Assembly: GCF_000400735.1 (NCBI RefSeq)
Contig: NZ_KE007367.1
Location: 11,146 to 75,145 of the forward strand
DNA: 64,000 nucleotides
Direction: 5' to 3'
DNA from: Acinetobacter tandoii DSM 14970 = CIP 107469
GTDB taxonomy: Bacteria > Pseudomonadota > Gammaproteobacteria > Pseudomonadales > Moraxellaceae
Both the position numbers and the translations under genes were made by a program. Every line of letters starts with the position of its first letter. Within the stretch, counting starts at the first letter, position 1. Shown here one piece after another: positions 15,392 to 23,512 of the stretch. The notes under the pieces were generated by a model. It was not told the DNA's origin and made no database searches. It saw nothing but the letters and a program-made list of their open reading frames with translations.

Positions 15392-16371
15392 GTAAAAAAG
15401 TTGATTTAAGTTGGCATGTCGATGGTCTAGTTCATAGCTTCAATTACTATAGATATGAAATTTCTACGCCTATAAATGGACTTCCACCTCCAATTGTTAC
15501 AGGGATAACTGAAACAAGTTATTCAGACTCAACAATTGAGGAGAATAAAAACTATTTCTTTAGGATTGGAGCTGTTCGAGGTAGTAATGAAAAGATTAGT
15601 TCGGAGTCAACGTTTACAACAGTCGATTGGTTAAAGAATTGGATATTATCAAATGCATCAGTAGGTGATGCATGGATAGTAAAAGATGCCATACTTGATG
15701 GTAGCGGCAATGTATTATCGATACCAAGTAAGGCAGGAAAAGAAGCTGCAATGCTGGTTACATCTTCAACCAAGCCACCAAAAACAGGTAACCATCTAAC
15801 CAGTGCAAATTCAGTATTAAAGCTGAATGATACAAACAAAACAAAGTGGAGATTTTTACACGAGAGGGATAAAAATAAATACATTGTTTTGGCGATAAAA
15901 GTAACAGGTCCATCAACAGCTCAAGTAATAGCTTCAACAGGAGAGCCATCAACTGCCGCGAATGTTGCATGTGCTATATATTTCGACTATAGAACAACAG
16001 TTCCTTTTAAAAATACGACATTATTTCAATGCTCAAGAAGTCTCTCATCTGGAACAACTTATACATCGAAATATTTATCTGCAGCACCACCAACATTAAA
16101 TAAGAATATTGTTTTTGTAATTTCTCAAACCCCTTCTGTCACTAACAATATCCCTGTAATTAAGGAGGATTTGACATCAATTAGTAATAGAGAATTTGAA
16201 GCGAATACTATTGATTTTAATGATCCAGCTAGTGTTTTAACCTTGCTAAATTCACCTTCAGGATCAAATCCATTTGTAGGAAATTTCTATGGTGCTATGG
16301 TGGTTGATAAAATACCAAACGCAACTGATCAGCAGCTTATATTTGAATATATGAGTGGTCTTTTTGAGTAA
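15388..16371 (+). CDS. Tail-tip/fibre protein with N-terminal FN3-like domain
   Basis: The 327-residue product starts with an FN3-like domain of about 85 residues ('VDLSWHVDG', 'YRYEIST', 'ETSYSDSTIEENKNYFFRIGAV'), followed by a Ser/Thr/Asn-rich beta domain of about 240 residues without a family I recognise. It overlaps the stop of the gpJ-like gene and is the last tail gene, so it is the best candidate for the receptor-binding or specificity tip. FN3-like domains are common in such proteins. A terminator follows. Confidence 0.65.
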   Translation: MSKKVDLSWHVDGLVHSFNYYRYEISTPINGLPPPIVTGITETSYSDSTIEENKNYFFRIGAVRGSNEKISSESTFTTVDWLKNWILSNASVGDAWIVKDAILDGSGNVLSIPSKAGKEAAMLVTSSTKPPKTGNHLTSANSVLKLNDTNKTKWRFLHERDKNKYIVLAIKVTGPSTAQVIASTGEPSTAANVACAIYFDYRTTVPFKNTTLFQCSRSLSSGTTYTSKYLSAAPPTLNKNIVFVISQTPSVTNNIPVIKEDLTSISNREFEANTIDFNDPASVLTLLNSPSGSNPFVGNFYGAMVVDKIPNATDQQLIFEYMSGLFE

Positions 16372-16403
16372 TTGAATCTTTTATACGAGCCAAAACTATG
16401 CAG

Positions 16404-16425
16404 GCCCCACATCGGGGCTTTTTTT
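16404..16425 (+). terminator. Rho-independent terminator at the end of the tail operon
   Basis: GCCCC (16404-16408) pairs with GGGGC (16414-16418) around ACATC, followed by seven T. It separates tail and lysis genes. Confidence 0.88.
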
Positions 16426-16448
16426 ATGTCAAAAATTCGGGGAATAAC

Positions 16449-16724
16449 ATGTCTGAAACAACAACTGCAGTTGCTGAAACTTCAGCAGCGATTGCAGGAA
16501 AAGTTACTACAGCAACAGGCATAGGGGTAACACTTGTGTCCTGGGCAGCAACATGGGACTGGGGGTTCTTAATTGGTGTAGGTATTGGTCTGGCAGGTTT
16601 AATTATCAGCTTTATGAACTTTTTATCGAATCGCCAATTTCAGAAGCGTAAAGATCAACGTGAGCAAGAAATACATGAACTAGAAAAGCGCAAACTTAAT
16701 GGGGAGTGCAATGTCAAAGACTAA
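16449..16724 (+). CDS. Phage holin
   Basis: The 91-residue product has two membrane helices ('GVTLVSWAATWDWGFLIGVG' region and 'GLAGLIISFMNFL') and a highly charged C-terminal tail with 'KRKDQREQEIHELEKRK', the layout of class II (HP1/lambdoid 2-3 type) holins. It would open the inner membrane and time lysis. The ATG at 16449 follows GGGGAA; the longer reading from 16398 begins in the terminator. It overlaps the endolysin gene by 14 bases. Confidence 0.82.
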   Translation: MSETTTAVAETSAAIAGKVTTATGIGVTLVSWAATWDWGFLIGVGIGLAGLIISFMNFLSNRQFQKRKDQREQEIHELEKRKLNGECNVKD

Positions 16725-17214
16725 ATATTGGGTGATGGGATTAGCAGCTTCGGCTGCTTTTTTTACGTCTTTAGAAGTTAAAGAGGGCTATTCAGCCAAG
16801 CCATATAAAGACAGTGGCGGGGTGGTGACCCAAGGTATTGGCTCAACCACAAAACCGAATGGCCAATCGATCAAAATGACAGATCCACCGATCACACGCA
16901 AAACTGCATTGGAATGGGCAAAAGCGCATGTGGCTCAAGATGAAATTGCATTCCGAAAATCTATGCCGGGAGTGAAATTGTCCCAAGTTGAATATGACGT
17001 GTATCTAGACTTCACCTACAACTTTGGCCAAGCCAATTGGAATCAATCTTCCATGCTTCGAAACTTGAAAGCGGGGCAGTACGTGCAAGCGTGCAAGTCA
17101 CTTTTGAAGTGGAAGTATGTTGCAAAGCGAGACTGCAGTATTCGGTCCAATAATTGTTATGGCGTTTGGACTCGACAAGTTGAGCGTTATGAAAAATGCA
17201 TGGGGGCGCAGTAA
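16711..17214 (+). CDS. Endolysin, GH24 lysozyme with SAR-type N-terminus
   Basis: The 167-residue product carries the GH24 catalytic triad: Glu25, Asp34 and Thr40 in 'EGYSAKPYKDSGGVVTQGIG', with the E-8-D-5-T spacing of T4 and P21 lysozymes. Residues 7-21 are weakly hydrophobic (Ala/Ser/Gly-rich), like a signal-arrest-release segment, so it may be exported by Sec and held inactive at the membrane until the holin acts. Cysteines near the C-terminus could stabilise the fold. GGGGAG precedes the ATG at 16711. Confidence 0.88.
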   Translation: MSKTKYWVMGLAASAAFFTSLEVKEGYSAKPYKDSGGVVTQGIGSTTKPNGQSIKMTDPPITRKTALEWAKAHVAQDEIAFRKSMPGVKLSQVEYDVYLDFTYNFGQANWNQSSMLRNLKAGQYVQACKSLLKWKYVAKRDCSIRSNNCYGVWTRQVERYEKCMGAQ

Positions 17215-17532
17215 ATGGGTGAGTTTTGGAAAAAAGTAAGTCCGTATTTAGAAAAAAGCGATAATGGTGCTTACTACTTTAAATGTCCTGGCTGCAAGTA
17301 TCTGCATCCTTTTCATACCAACAAGAATGCACATCCAAATGGCAGTACATGGAACTTCAATGGCGATGTAAATAAGCCAACTTTCACGCCATCTCTTTTA
17401 GTGAATGATCATTATCCAGCCAGTCGCTGTCATCTATTTTTAACTGATGGAAAGATCCAGTTCTTGTCTGACTGCCACCATGAATTGGCTGGTCAAACAG
17501 TGGATATGATTGAGATTGAGGAGTTTGATTAA
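17215..17532 (+). CDS. DUF6527-family protein in the lysis cassette
   Basis: The 105-residue product has 'CPGCKYLHPFHTN', 'WNFNGDVNKPTFTPSLL', 'RCHLFLTDGKIQFLSDCHHELAGQTV', the full pattern of DUF6527, a small likely metal-binding protein common in phages (two CxxC/His sets). Its function is unknown. It sits between the endolysin and the spanin genes and is coupled to both (ATG right after the endolysin stop; TAATG overlap with Rz), so it is co-expressed with lysis genes. Confidence 0.8.
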   Translation: MGEFWKKVSPYLEKSDNGAYYFKCPGCKYLHPFHTNKNAHPNGSTWNFNGDVNKPTFTPSLLVNDHYPASRCHLFLTDGKIQFLSDCHHELAGQTVDMIEIEEFD

Positions 17533-17948
17533 TGCAAGCATTCTTAGCCAAATTTTATGAAGCCGTCATTGTTGCAATGGCGGTTTTTTTATTACTGACA
17601 TTGATTGGGTTAGGTGTTCAATCGTGGCGCGCTACTCATTACAAAACCCAGCTCGATAACGCAGAACTCAAATGTAATCAGCAAAAAACCGACATTCATG
17701 CTGACTATCAAGCCAAGGCAGTTAAAGCAGCCAAAGATTATCAAGAAGCATTGGCAAAACAGCAATCTACTATCAATCAACTGAGTTCAGATTATGAATC
17801 AGAAAAAGCAAAGTACAAAGTTAAAGTCGAAACAGTCACAAAGTTTGTCGATAAAATTGTTGAGCGTGATGTTTATCGTAATGTTTGTTCCGATGATGAC
17901 GGCTTGCAGTCCATCAACTCGCTTATCAAAAGTCGCAATACCAGCTAA
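17532..17948 (+). CDS. Rz-like inner-membrane spanin
   Basis: The 138-residue product has one N-terminal membrane helix ('VIVAMAVFLLLTLIGLGV') and a long periplasmic coiled coil rich in Lys, Gln and Ala, the build of i-spanins. With the outer-membrane partner it disrupts the outer membrane in the last step of lysis. TAATG overlap couples it to the gene before. The o-spanin gene is nested in another frame over its 3' end. Confidence 0.82.
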   Translation: MQAFLAKFYEAVIVAMAVFLLLTLIGLGVQSWRATHYKTQLDNAELKCNQQKTDIHADYQAKAVKAAKDYQEALAKQQSTINQLSSDYESEKAKYKVKVETVTKFVDKIVERDVYRNVCSDDDGLQSINSLIKSRNTS

Positions 17949-18096
17949 TTTGATGCAGCCATGCCCGCAGCTTAATGAAATTCAGGGAAATACTGGTAAG
18001 GATTGGATGATCTGGGGCGTGGACACAATAGCAAAGCATAATGAATGTGCATTGCAAAATGATGCTTGGATTAAGATAGGGAAAGCCCTCAAGTGA
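17869..18096 (+). CDS. Rz1-like outer-membrane spanin lipoprotein (overlaps Rz)
   Basis: This frame starts inside Rz and runs past its end. The product from 17869 is 75 residues: a very short lipoprotein signal ending 'MMTAC' (Cys13) and a mature part with 'PCPQLNEIQG'. Short lipoproteins overlapping Rz in another frame are the Rz1 o-spanins, which bind the Rz coiled coil. An in-frame upstream ATG (17794) would add a charged stretch before the signal and is unlikely. Confidence 0.78.
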   Translation: MFIVMFVPMMTACSPSTRLSKVAIPANLMQPCPQLNEIQGNTGKDWMIWGVDTIAKHNECALQNDAWIKIGKALK

Positions 18097-18103
18097 GGGC
18101 TTT
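18082..18103. terminator. Hairpin between convergent prophage genes
   Basis: AAAGCCCTC (18082-18090) pairs with GAGGGCTTT (18095-18103) around AAGT. It overlaps the Rz1 stop and lies between convergent genes; the T tract is poor, so termination may be partial. Confidence 0.6.
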
Positions 18104-18110
18104 AGCAAAT

Positions 18111-18335
18111 TCAAAGAATCGGATTTTTTTTGGCCTCATCAATGTAGCTTTTTAAATGATCAGTACTTTGGAATTTCCAATTTGCATTAGCTCCAGAGAT
18201 TTTGTTGTCCAAAATTTGGTTTTCGTATTCTTTGAAAATTTGATCTAAGTCATGTCCGTGCAATTTTAAAGAATTAACTAATGCTGATAAGGCAACTTCT
18301 GAAAGCTGTAATTTTGTTGGGTTTTCTAATGACAT
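18111..18335 (-). CDS. Small hypothetical prophage protein
   Basis: The 74-residue product opens 'MSLENPTKLQLSEVALSALVNSLKLHG' and ends in 'STDHLKSYIDEAKKNPIL'. It is mostly helical and acidic, with no family recognised. It is the first of several minus-strand genes after the lysis cassette, where phages often keep cargo genes expressed in the lysogen. The ribosome site is weak, which lowers confidence. Confidence 0.5.
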   Translation of the reverse strand: MSLENPTKLQLSEVALSALVNSLKLHGHDLDQIFKEYENQILDNKISGANANWKFQSTDHLKSYIDEAKKNPIL

Positions 18336-18385
18336 GTTTTACTCTATTAATATAAAAATTGAGATTAAATTTTATATCAACAATT

Positions 18386-18610
18386 TTACTCCTCTACAAC
18401 CTTTGCATTCCGCCAAAACTCCCCACGCTTCATGGCCAAGTAACTTTCTGCTCTCATACGATCAATAAACGTATCAGCCAAATCAGGATCATCTACCCAT
18501 GCCACACCTGTCGTCATTTGAGCCGTGATTTCAGAAGGTTCCCAATAGTCATCTTCATGAACAATAGTTTTACTTGATAAATACAAACCATTCTTTTTGA
18601 TGTACCACAT
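18386..18610 (-). CDS. Small hypothetical prophage protein
   Basis: The 74-residue product begins 'MWYIKKNGLYLSSKTIVHEDDYWEPSE' and contains 'FIDRMRAESYLAMKRGEFW', with high aromatic and charged content. It reads like a small soluble phage protein, and no function can be assigned. TGAG lies before the ATG. It starts a few bases after the stop of the DUF1232 gene on the same strand, so the two are probably cotranscribed. Confidence 0.55.
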   Translation of the reverse strand: MWYIKKNGLYLSSKTIVHEDDYWEPSEITAQMTTGVAWVDDPDLADTFIDRMRAESYLAMKRGEFWRNAKVVEE

Positions 18611-18614
18611 AGTT

Positions 18615-19004
18615 TCATCTCAGTGAATGATAAAAATACATCCCCAAATACGCCAATAAAAATAACCATACTAATATGATGAAACCTGCTGCCCAAAGGT
18701 TTATTGGTTTCTCAGCTAATCCTGCTGCAATCACTTTACAATCGTCTTTTATGTACTGAGGGGTAAGTTTCATCACTAGTAACAGACCTAATGGCACAAT
18801 AATAATATCGTCCAAATACCCCAAGATAGGTATAAAATCTGGAATTAAATCAATTGGTGATAAAGCATAAGCAGCAATAATTAAAGCTAAAAACTTAACA
18901 AGTATTGGTGTTCGTTTATCTTTTGCGATCAACCAAACTACAATAACATCCTTTTTTATTTCTTTAGCCCATTGCTTAGATTTTTTGTATAGGATAGAGA
19001 ACAT
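18615..19004 (-). CDS. YkvA/DUF1232-family membrane protein
   Basis: From this start the product is 129 residues and carries the DUF1232 signature 'DKRTPILVKFLALIIAAYALSPIDLIPDFIPILGYLDDIIIVPLGL', with two or three membrane helices around it. Family members are widespread small membrane proteins without a settled role. The ATG at 19004 has GAGG about ten bases upstream, while the longer reading from 19058 lacks support. Presence in the prophage edge suggests a cargo gene or a host gene beside the insertion point. Confidence 0.72.
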   Translation of the reverse strand: MFSILYKKSKQWAKEIKKDVIVVWLIAKDKRTPILVKFLALIIAAYALSPIDLIPDFIPILGYLDDIIIVPLGLLLVMKLTPQYIKDDCKVIAAGLAEKPINLWAAGFIILVWLFLLAYLGMYFYHSLR

Positions 19005-19132
19005 TAGCTTCGCACCTCGGTCAAAACCATATAACTGTCTGAAAAGCCCAATGACCAACCTGGATACTCGTGGAACGGTTCGGCAATACTGAGTAAGAAT
19101 TTGATATAGACGTAAGGCCAGTCATTCATAAC

Positions 19133-19399
19133 TTAAATCTCATTTCCAAGCTTCTTCTCAATAAAACATTTCACCACTGCTTCTATCGCATTATCACCAA
19201 CCTGTTCGGCTTCTCTACTATCAGAACGTGGGCCAACATAGAATGCATTCCATCTGGAGTATGAACGAACAATACTAATTTTCTCTTTTTCTACAAGCTT
19301 TCCGCAAAGCTCCCAATCAATTACAGGTGTAGTTTTTACTTTCATTGCGATTGCAAGAATACTGGGAAGCTGCTCAAAAGATAATTCTGATACTTTCAT
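19133..19399 (-). CDS. DUF2591-like phage protein
   Basis: From ATG at 19399 the product is 88 residues: 'MKVSELSFEQLPSILAIAMK', a central 'WELCGKLVEKEKISIVRSY', then 'WNAFYVGP' and 'AIEAVVKCFIEKKLG'. This follows the pattern of DUF2591 phage proteins (KVSEL start, Trp/Tyr middle, A-x-AxxxC end). Function is unknown. It is the last gene that looks phage-derived before the chromosomal part. Confidence 0.6.
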   Translation of the reverse strand: MKVSELSFEQLPSILAIAMKVKTTPVIDWELCGKLVEKEKISIVRSYSRWNAFYVGPRSDSREAEQVGDNAIEAVVKCFIEKKLGNEI

Positions 19400-19988
19400 T
19401 GTCATTCTTATTGTATGGTTAGGTATTAGGGGTAAATATAGCAATTTTTACACGTCAAAAAAGTCAATCTTTTCTATATTTCCGATAATAATATTGCAGG
19501 AATTTTGCCAAAGTGTTGTAGGCTCTTTTACCTATGCTAATAGTTCACTCAGACTACAAGTTATAGAGTTTTAAAAAAGTAGACTTATAGTAGACCGTAA
19601 ATAGACCGATTATTAATTTTAAATATTGCTTAATAGGGTTTATAATTTTCAAGATATTGTTTTAACTACATTAGTTTTTGTATTTTGTTTTTCATTATTG
19701 CTTGTTGTTGCTTGATTTTATATAAGTTGTAGAATTTGAAATTCGAATTTATTCGCCATGATAGTGTTCCATGTCTAGATTTAATATGGTGTTTCGAAGC
19801 CCGTGCTTGTCCAAAGCTGCGTAGAATAATTGCAGGTACAATGGGGCTGAGTCATGAGCTAGGTAATGCCATGAAGTTTAGCAGTTTGAAATGACCGTCC
19901 AATGGCACAAGATTTCAATCTGAAAATGGATGAGGTTAAGTTTGAATAATAAAAATGGATATTTCGATTTACATTTTTTGGGGGAAAG
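19400..19988. other. Gene-free stretch holding the probable prophage-chromosome junction
   Basis: No supported gene lies here. The first half is very AT-rich and has close repeats of a TAGACC/TAGACT motif around 19577-19607. From about 19750 base composition changes and several short frames with in-frame stops appear. No tRNA and no integrase gene were seen. The right attachment site is probably in this stretch, but the matching left end is outside the window. Confidence 0.5.
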
Positions 19989-20561
19989 ATGAGCCGTCGA
20001 GCCTATTTAATTTGGTTGATTGTGATTATTACAGGACTCATTTACTGGTGGAAGCCTAGTCCTACGATTGAAAATGCTAAAGATCATCAACGAGTTAGTG
20101 ACACAGTTCAAACCTTTAATGGTTATACCATGACCAATTTAGCGAATTATGAGGGACAATTTCGGGTTTTATCACGGGAAAACTACCGTTCTGGACGTGA
20201 AGCAGAGCTTAGCCCTGTCGATTTTGCCTTGGGATGGGGCGCGATGGCAGATCCATCCGTTTATAAACAGCTTTCGATACGCCAAAGTAATCGCTGGTAT
20301 TACTGGCGTTATGAAAATCAGCCACCGATTCCACGCCATGAAATTGAAACGCATAGTGCCAATACACATTTAATTCCTGCCAATGAAACGATTGCCAAAC
20401 AATTGGCTGATGTGGATCAAGATGACTTGATTTACTTAAAAGGACATTTAGTCGAAGTAAAATCGGCAGATGGCTGGATGTGGCGTAGTTCACTGAGTCG
20501 TGAAGATACAGGCAACGGGGCATGTGAGTTAATGTTGGTGGAAGAGGTGAGGGAACTGTAA
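19989..20561 (+). CDS. Conserved hypothetical membrane-anchored protein
   Basis: The 190-residue product has one N-terminal membrane helix ('AYLIWLIVIITGLIYWW') and a periplasmic part with 'LANYEGQFRVLSRENYRSGREAELSPVDFALGWGAM', 'QSNRWYYWRY' and 'YLKGHLVEV.SADGW.WRSS.SREDTGNGACELM'. The ending looks like a conserved bacterial domain seen in chromosomal proteins of this group, and I cannot name it. GGGGGAAAG precedes the ATG. It is the first clearly chromosomal gene after the prophage. Confidence 0.7.
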   Translation: MSRRAYLIWLIVIITGLIYWWKPSPTIENAKDHQRVSDTVQTFNGYTMTNLANYEGQFRVLSRENYRSGREAELSPVDFALGWGAMADPSVYKQLSIRQSNRWYYWRYENQPPIPRHEIETHSANTHLIPANETIAKQLADVDQDDLIYLKGHLVEVKSADGWMWRSSLSREDTGNGACELMLVEEVREL

Positions 20562-20626
20562 ATTATTGCTTTATCTTGATCTAGACTTCGCAGGAGTGGG
20601 GTGATGATCGAACGCATTTTGAATTG

Positions 20627-20652
20627 AAAGGTGATCTATATAGATCACCTTT
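20627..20652. terminator. Palindromic bidirectional terminator
   Basis: AAAGGTGATCTAT and ATAGATCACCTTT make a perfect 26-base palindrome between convergent genes, with A and T ends for both directions. Confidence 0.75.
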
Positions 20653-20678
20653 TGTCATATTATTTTAATTCGCGTTTT

Positions 20679-22022
20679 TCATTTAGATGCTGTCGATTGG
20701 CTTTGTATTTGATTGGCAAATTTAGGGTAGTCTTGAATAAAACGAATATGGAGTTCTACACCTGTTTTTAGGGTGGCATCATCCACGCTAAAATAAGGAT
20801 TATGATTCGGAGCAGCCTGATCCATTTTTTGGGATGGAGGCGTTGCCCCTAAAAAAACAAAAAGAGAAGGCATGAGTTGACCATAATATGAAAAGTCTTC
20901 ACTTGCACTCGCATTATGCGCCAGCACATGTAGTTTATCTTCACCTGCAACCTGTTTGAGTGTCGGTTGCATCAGTCTGGTTAGGGTTGGGTTGTTTGAC
21001 GTGACAGGTGCATAGGCAGCAATTTCGACTTTTGCCTGTACATCATTGGCTAAAGCATTGTGCTCTAACATGATTGGAATGTTTTTTAATAGGTTCTGGC
21101 GAATGTCTTCATTGTTAGAGCGGATGGTACCCACCATATTGACTTGTTCAGGGATAACATTGCCTGTTGTTCCAGCCTGAAAACTACCAATACTAATCAC
21201 GCCCATACCTTGCGTTAGATTGGATCTGCGGCTAATCAGGCTTTGTAAATTGTTAATCATTTGTGAAGCGGCATAAATTGGATCACGACCATCCCAAGGC
21301 ATTGAACCATGCACTTGTTTTCCATTGACTTGAATGCGCAGGTGATCCGCGCTGTTAAGCATCACACCTTCTTTATAAAATAAGTTATTACTTGGCATTC
21401 CAGCCATCACATGCAAGCCAAAAATTACTTCTGGTTTTGGGTTTTTAAGTGCGCCATCCGTAATCATTTTACGTGAACCAATTTCAGCACCTTGCGTGAA
21501 ATTATCTACGTCAGCACCACCTTCTTCGGCTGGTTGGAAAATAAACATGACCGTACCCGCCAATTTATCGCGATTTTCTGCTAAAACTTTGGCAGCACCC
21601 AGCAACATCGCCGTATGTGCATCATGTCCACAGGCATGCATGACAGGGACTTCTTTACCTTGATAAATGGCTTTCGTTTTGCTGGCAAAAGCAAGCTGCG
21701 TTTTTTCTTCTATAGGCAAGGCATCCATATCTGCGCGTAATGCCATAGTCGGACCAGATTTTTTGCCTTTCAATACGCCAATCACGCCTGTTTTAGCAAA
21801 TCCCGTTTTCACTTCTATGCCATAAGATTTAAGTTGCTGCTGCACTAGTTTAGAAGTCTGAAACTCCATGTTTCCTAGTTCTGGATGCTGATGAATGTGA
21901 TGACGTAACTGAATAGTTTGTGCTTCATTTTTTTCGACTGCAGTATTAATCCAATCGGCAAAACTTATGGGGCTACAAAGTAGAAGCGATGTAAAAACAC
22001 AGGATAATTGGAATGGTTTCAT
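20679..22022 (-). CDS. Secreted M20-family amidohydrolase/peptidase
   Basis: From this start the product is 447 residues with a signal peptide ('MKPFQLSCVFTSLLLCSPISFAD'). The mature enzyme has the M20D amidohydrolase motifs: 'IHQHPELGNMEF', 'RADMDALPIEE', 'HACGHDAHTAMLLGAA', 'FQPAEEGG', 'GLHV' and C-terminal 'SASEDFSYY'. The family removes acyl or aminoacyl groups from amides (IAA-amino acid hydrolase/hippurate hydrolase type) with two metal ions. Upstream in-frame starts would add up to 23 residues. It ends at a palindromic terminator. Confidence 0.85.
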   Translation of the reverse strand: MKPFQLSCVFTSLLLCSPISFADWINTAVEKNEAQTIQLRHHIHQHPELGNMEFQTSKLVQQQLKSYGIEVKTGFAKTGVIGVLKGKKSGPTMALRADMDALPIEEKTQLAFASKTKAIYQGKEVPVMHACGHDAHTAMLLGAAKVLAENRDKLAGTVMFIFQPAEEGGADVDNFTQGAEIGSRKMITDGALKNPKPEVIFGLHVMAGMPSNNLFYKEGVMLNSADHLRIQVNGKQVHGSMPWDGRDPIYAASQMINNLQSLISRRSNLTQGMGVISIGSFQAGTTGNVIPEQVNMVGTIRSNNEDIRQNLLKNIPIMLEHNALANDVQAKVEIAAYAPVTSNNPTLTRLMQPTLKQVAGEDKLHVLAHNASASEDFSYYGQLMPSLFVFLGATPPSQKMDQAAPNHNPYFSVDDATLKTGVELHIRFIQDYPKFANQIQSQSTASK

Positions 22023-22190
22023 GCAATACACAGCCTTGTGATAATTCATTATTGAGCTGTAAAACATGCCATTGTGCTGAAGATAAGGCAAAAACCCTAT
22101 AGGTATATTTAATTGATTAAAAAGTATGAGTCAAAGTAATAAGAATCAAGTTAAAAGATTGAAAGGAAAATGGTCTTATCTGACTAATTA

Positions 22191-22217
22191 AAAAAGGGAG
22201 ACTAAATCTCCCTTTTT
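22191..22217 (-). terminator. Terminator of ruvB
   Basis: AAAAAGGGAG (22191-22200) and CTCCCTTTTT (22208-22217) form a ten-base stem just past the ruvB stop; on the minus strand it ends in a T run. Confidence 0.85.
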
Positions 22218-22225
22218 AATTATTT

Positions 22226-23227
22226 TTATTTCTGTTCTGGTGGTGTCATCCCAAACTGTAAATACGCCATATTGGTGGCAATACGACCCCGCGCAGTCCG
22301 CATGACATAACCTTGTTGAATTAAATATGGCTCAATCACATCTTCTAATGTGCCTGAATCTTCAGCCATGGCAGCAGCTAAAGCTTCAATACCTGCGGGA
22401 CCACCATCAAATCGCTCAAGCAGCATGCTTAAATAACGACGGTCTAGAGTATCTAAACCGTCTTTATCAACATTTAGCATATCGAGTGCACGTTGTGCCA
22501 TGTCTTGCGTTACTTCGCCTGTACCTTTCACTTGGGCATAATCACGAACTCGACGTAATAATCGGTTAGCAATACGTGGTGTTCCGCGTGCGCGGCGTGC
22601 AATTTCTGCCGAGCCTTCACGGGTAATCGGTACATCCATTAAATTGGCAGAACGCGTGACAATATGGGTTAAATCGGACACCGAGTAAAATTCAAGACGT
22701 TGTACAATCCCAAAACGGTCACGTAGTGGAGACGTCAATAAGCCTGCACGTGTAGTCGCTGCGACAAGGGTAAAAGGGGGTAAATCCAATTTAATTGAGC
22801 GGGCTGCTGGACCTTCACCAATCATGATATCGAGTTGGTAATCTTCCATTGCAGGGTACAGAATTTCTTCAATTACAGGTGAAAGACGATGAATTTCATC
22901 AATGAACAGCACATCGCCTTCTTCAAGATTGGTCAGCATAGCAGCCAAATCACCTGCACGTTCTAATACAGGTCCTGAAGTCGATTTTAAGTTGCCACCC
23001 ATTTCACGCGCAATAATATTGGCCAGTGTGGTTTTACCCAAACCTGGTGGACCAAAAATCAAAGTATGGTCGAGTGCTTCGGCACGACCACGCGCGGCAC
23101 CAATAAAGATTTCCATTTGTTCGCGTACCACTGGTTGACCAATATAGTCATCCAGTGAGGTAGGGCGAATGGCTCGATCGATATGATCTTCGGGTTTTTC
23201 GGAACCACCGATGAGACGGTCTTGCAT
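22226..23227 (-). CDS. ruvB: Holliday junction branch migration ATPase RuvB
   Basis: The 333-residue product is a full-length RuvB: '[18 protein letters not shown]', Walker A 'GPPGLGKTT', Walker B 'LFIDEIHRL', sensor 1 'AATTRAG', arginine-finger region 'PLRDRFG', and the C-terminal winged helix with '[13 protein letters not shown]' and 'YVMRTARGR'. RuvB hexamers drive branch migration with RuvA in recombination repair. It lies downstream of ruvA on the same strand with a 285-base gap, wider than the close ruvAB spacing of many bacteria. Confidence 0.97.
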   Translation of the reverse strand: MQDRLIGGSEKPEDHIDRAIRPTSLDDYIGQPVVREQMEIFIGAARGRAEALDHTLIFGPPGLGKTTLANIIAREMGGNLKSTSGPVLERAGDLAAMLTNLEEGDVLFIDEIHRLSPVIEEILYPAMEDYQLDIMIGEGPAARSIKLDLPPFTLVAATTRAGLLTSPLRDRFGIVQRLEFYSVSDLTHIVTRSANLMDVPITREGSAEIARRARGTPRIANRLLRRVRDYAQVKGTGEVTQDMAQRALDMLNVDKDGLDTLDRRYLSMLLERFDGGPAGIEALAAAMAEDSGTLEDVIEPYLIQQGYVMRTARGRIATNMAYLQFGMTPPEQK

Positions 23228-23343
23228 ATATTATTTAAACTTTAAGTGAATAGGCTTCGTAGCAAAATGTCAGAAAAGAAATTGTGTACCTTGGTGCAGT
23301 ATTTCCAGCTTCGAGCGAAATTCAGGCATAACCTGCGGTTCGC

Positions 23344-23369
23344 CTTACTTTTGTTTTGGCAAAAGTAAG
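23344..23369. repeat. Long hairpin in the ruvA-ruvB spacer
   Basis: CTTACTTTTG (23344-23353) pairs with CAAAAGTAAG (23360-23369) around TTTTGG. It is not followed by a T run in either direction, so it looks more like a dispersed palindromic repeat or RNA-processing hairpin than a terminator. Flanking ATCGAATGA repeats occur at about 23398 and 23479. Confidence 0.55.
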
Positions 23370-23512
23370 CAAAACCATTGTCATTCGCAAAACTCATCGA
23401 ATGAAAGTTCGTATCGACTATATCGCAGAAACATTGTTGTGCAAATGTCTCCTGATTCGAACAGTTGCGAATGACGTTTACGTGTATCGAATGACGTCTT
23501 AGAGGAAGTACT

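Noticed and set aside
19750-19988. Degraded transposase or gene fragment
   Set aside because: Short frames are broken by stops in every phase and no known motif or inverted end could be recognised.
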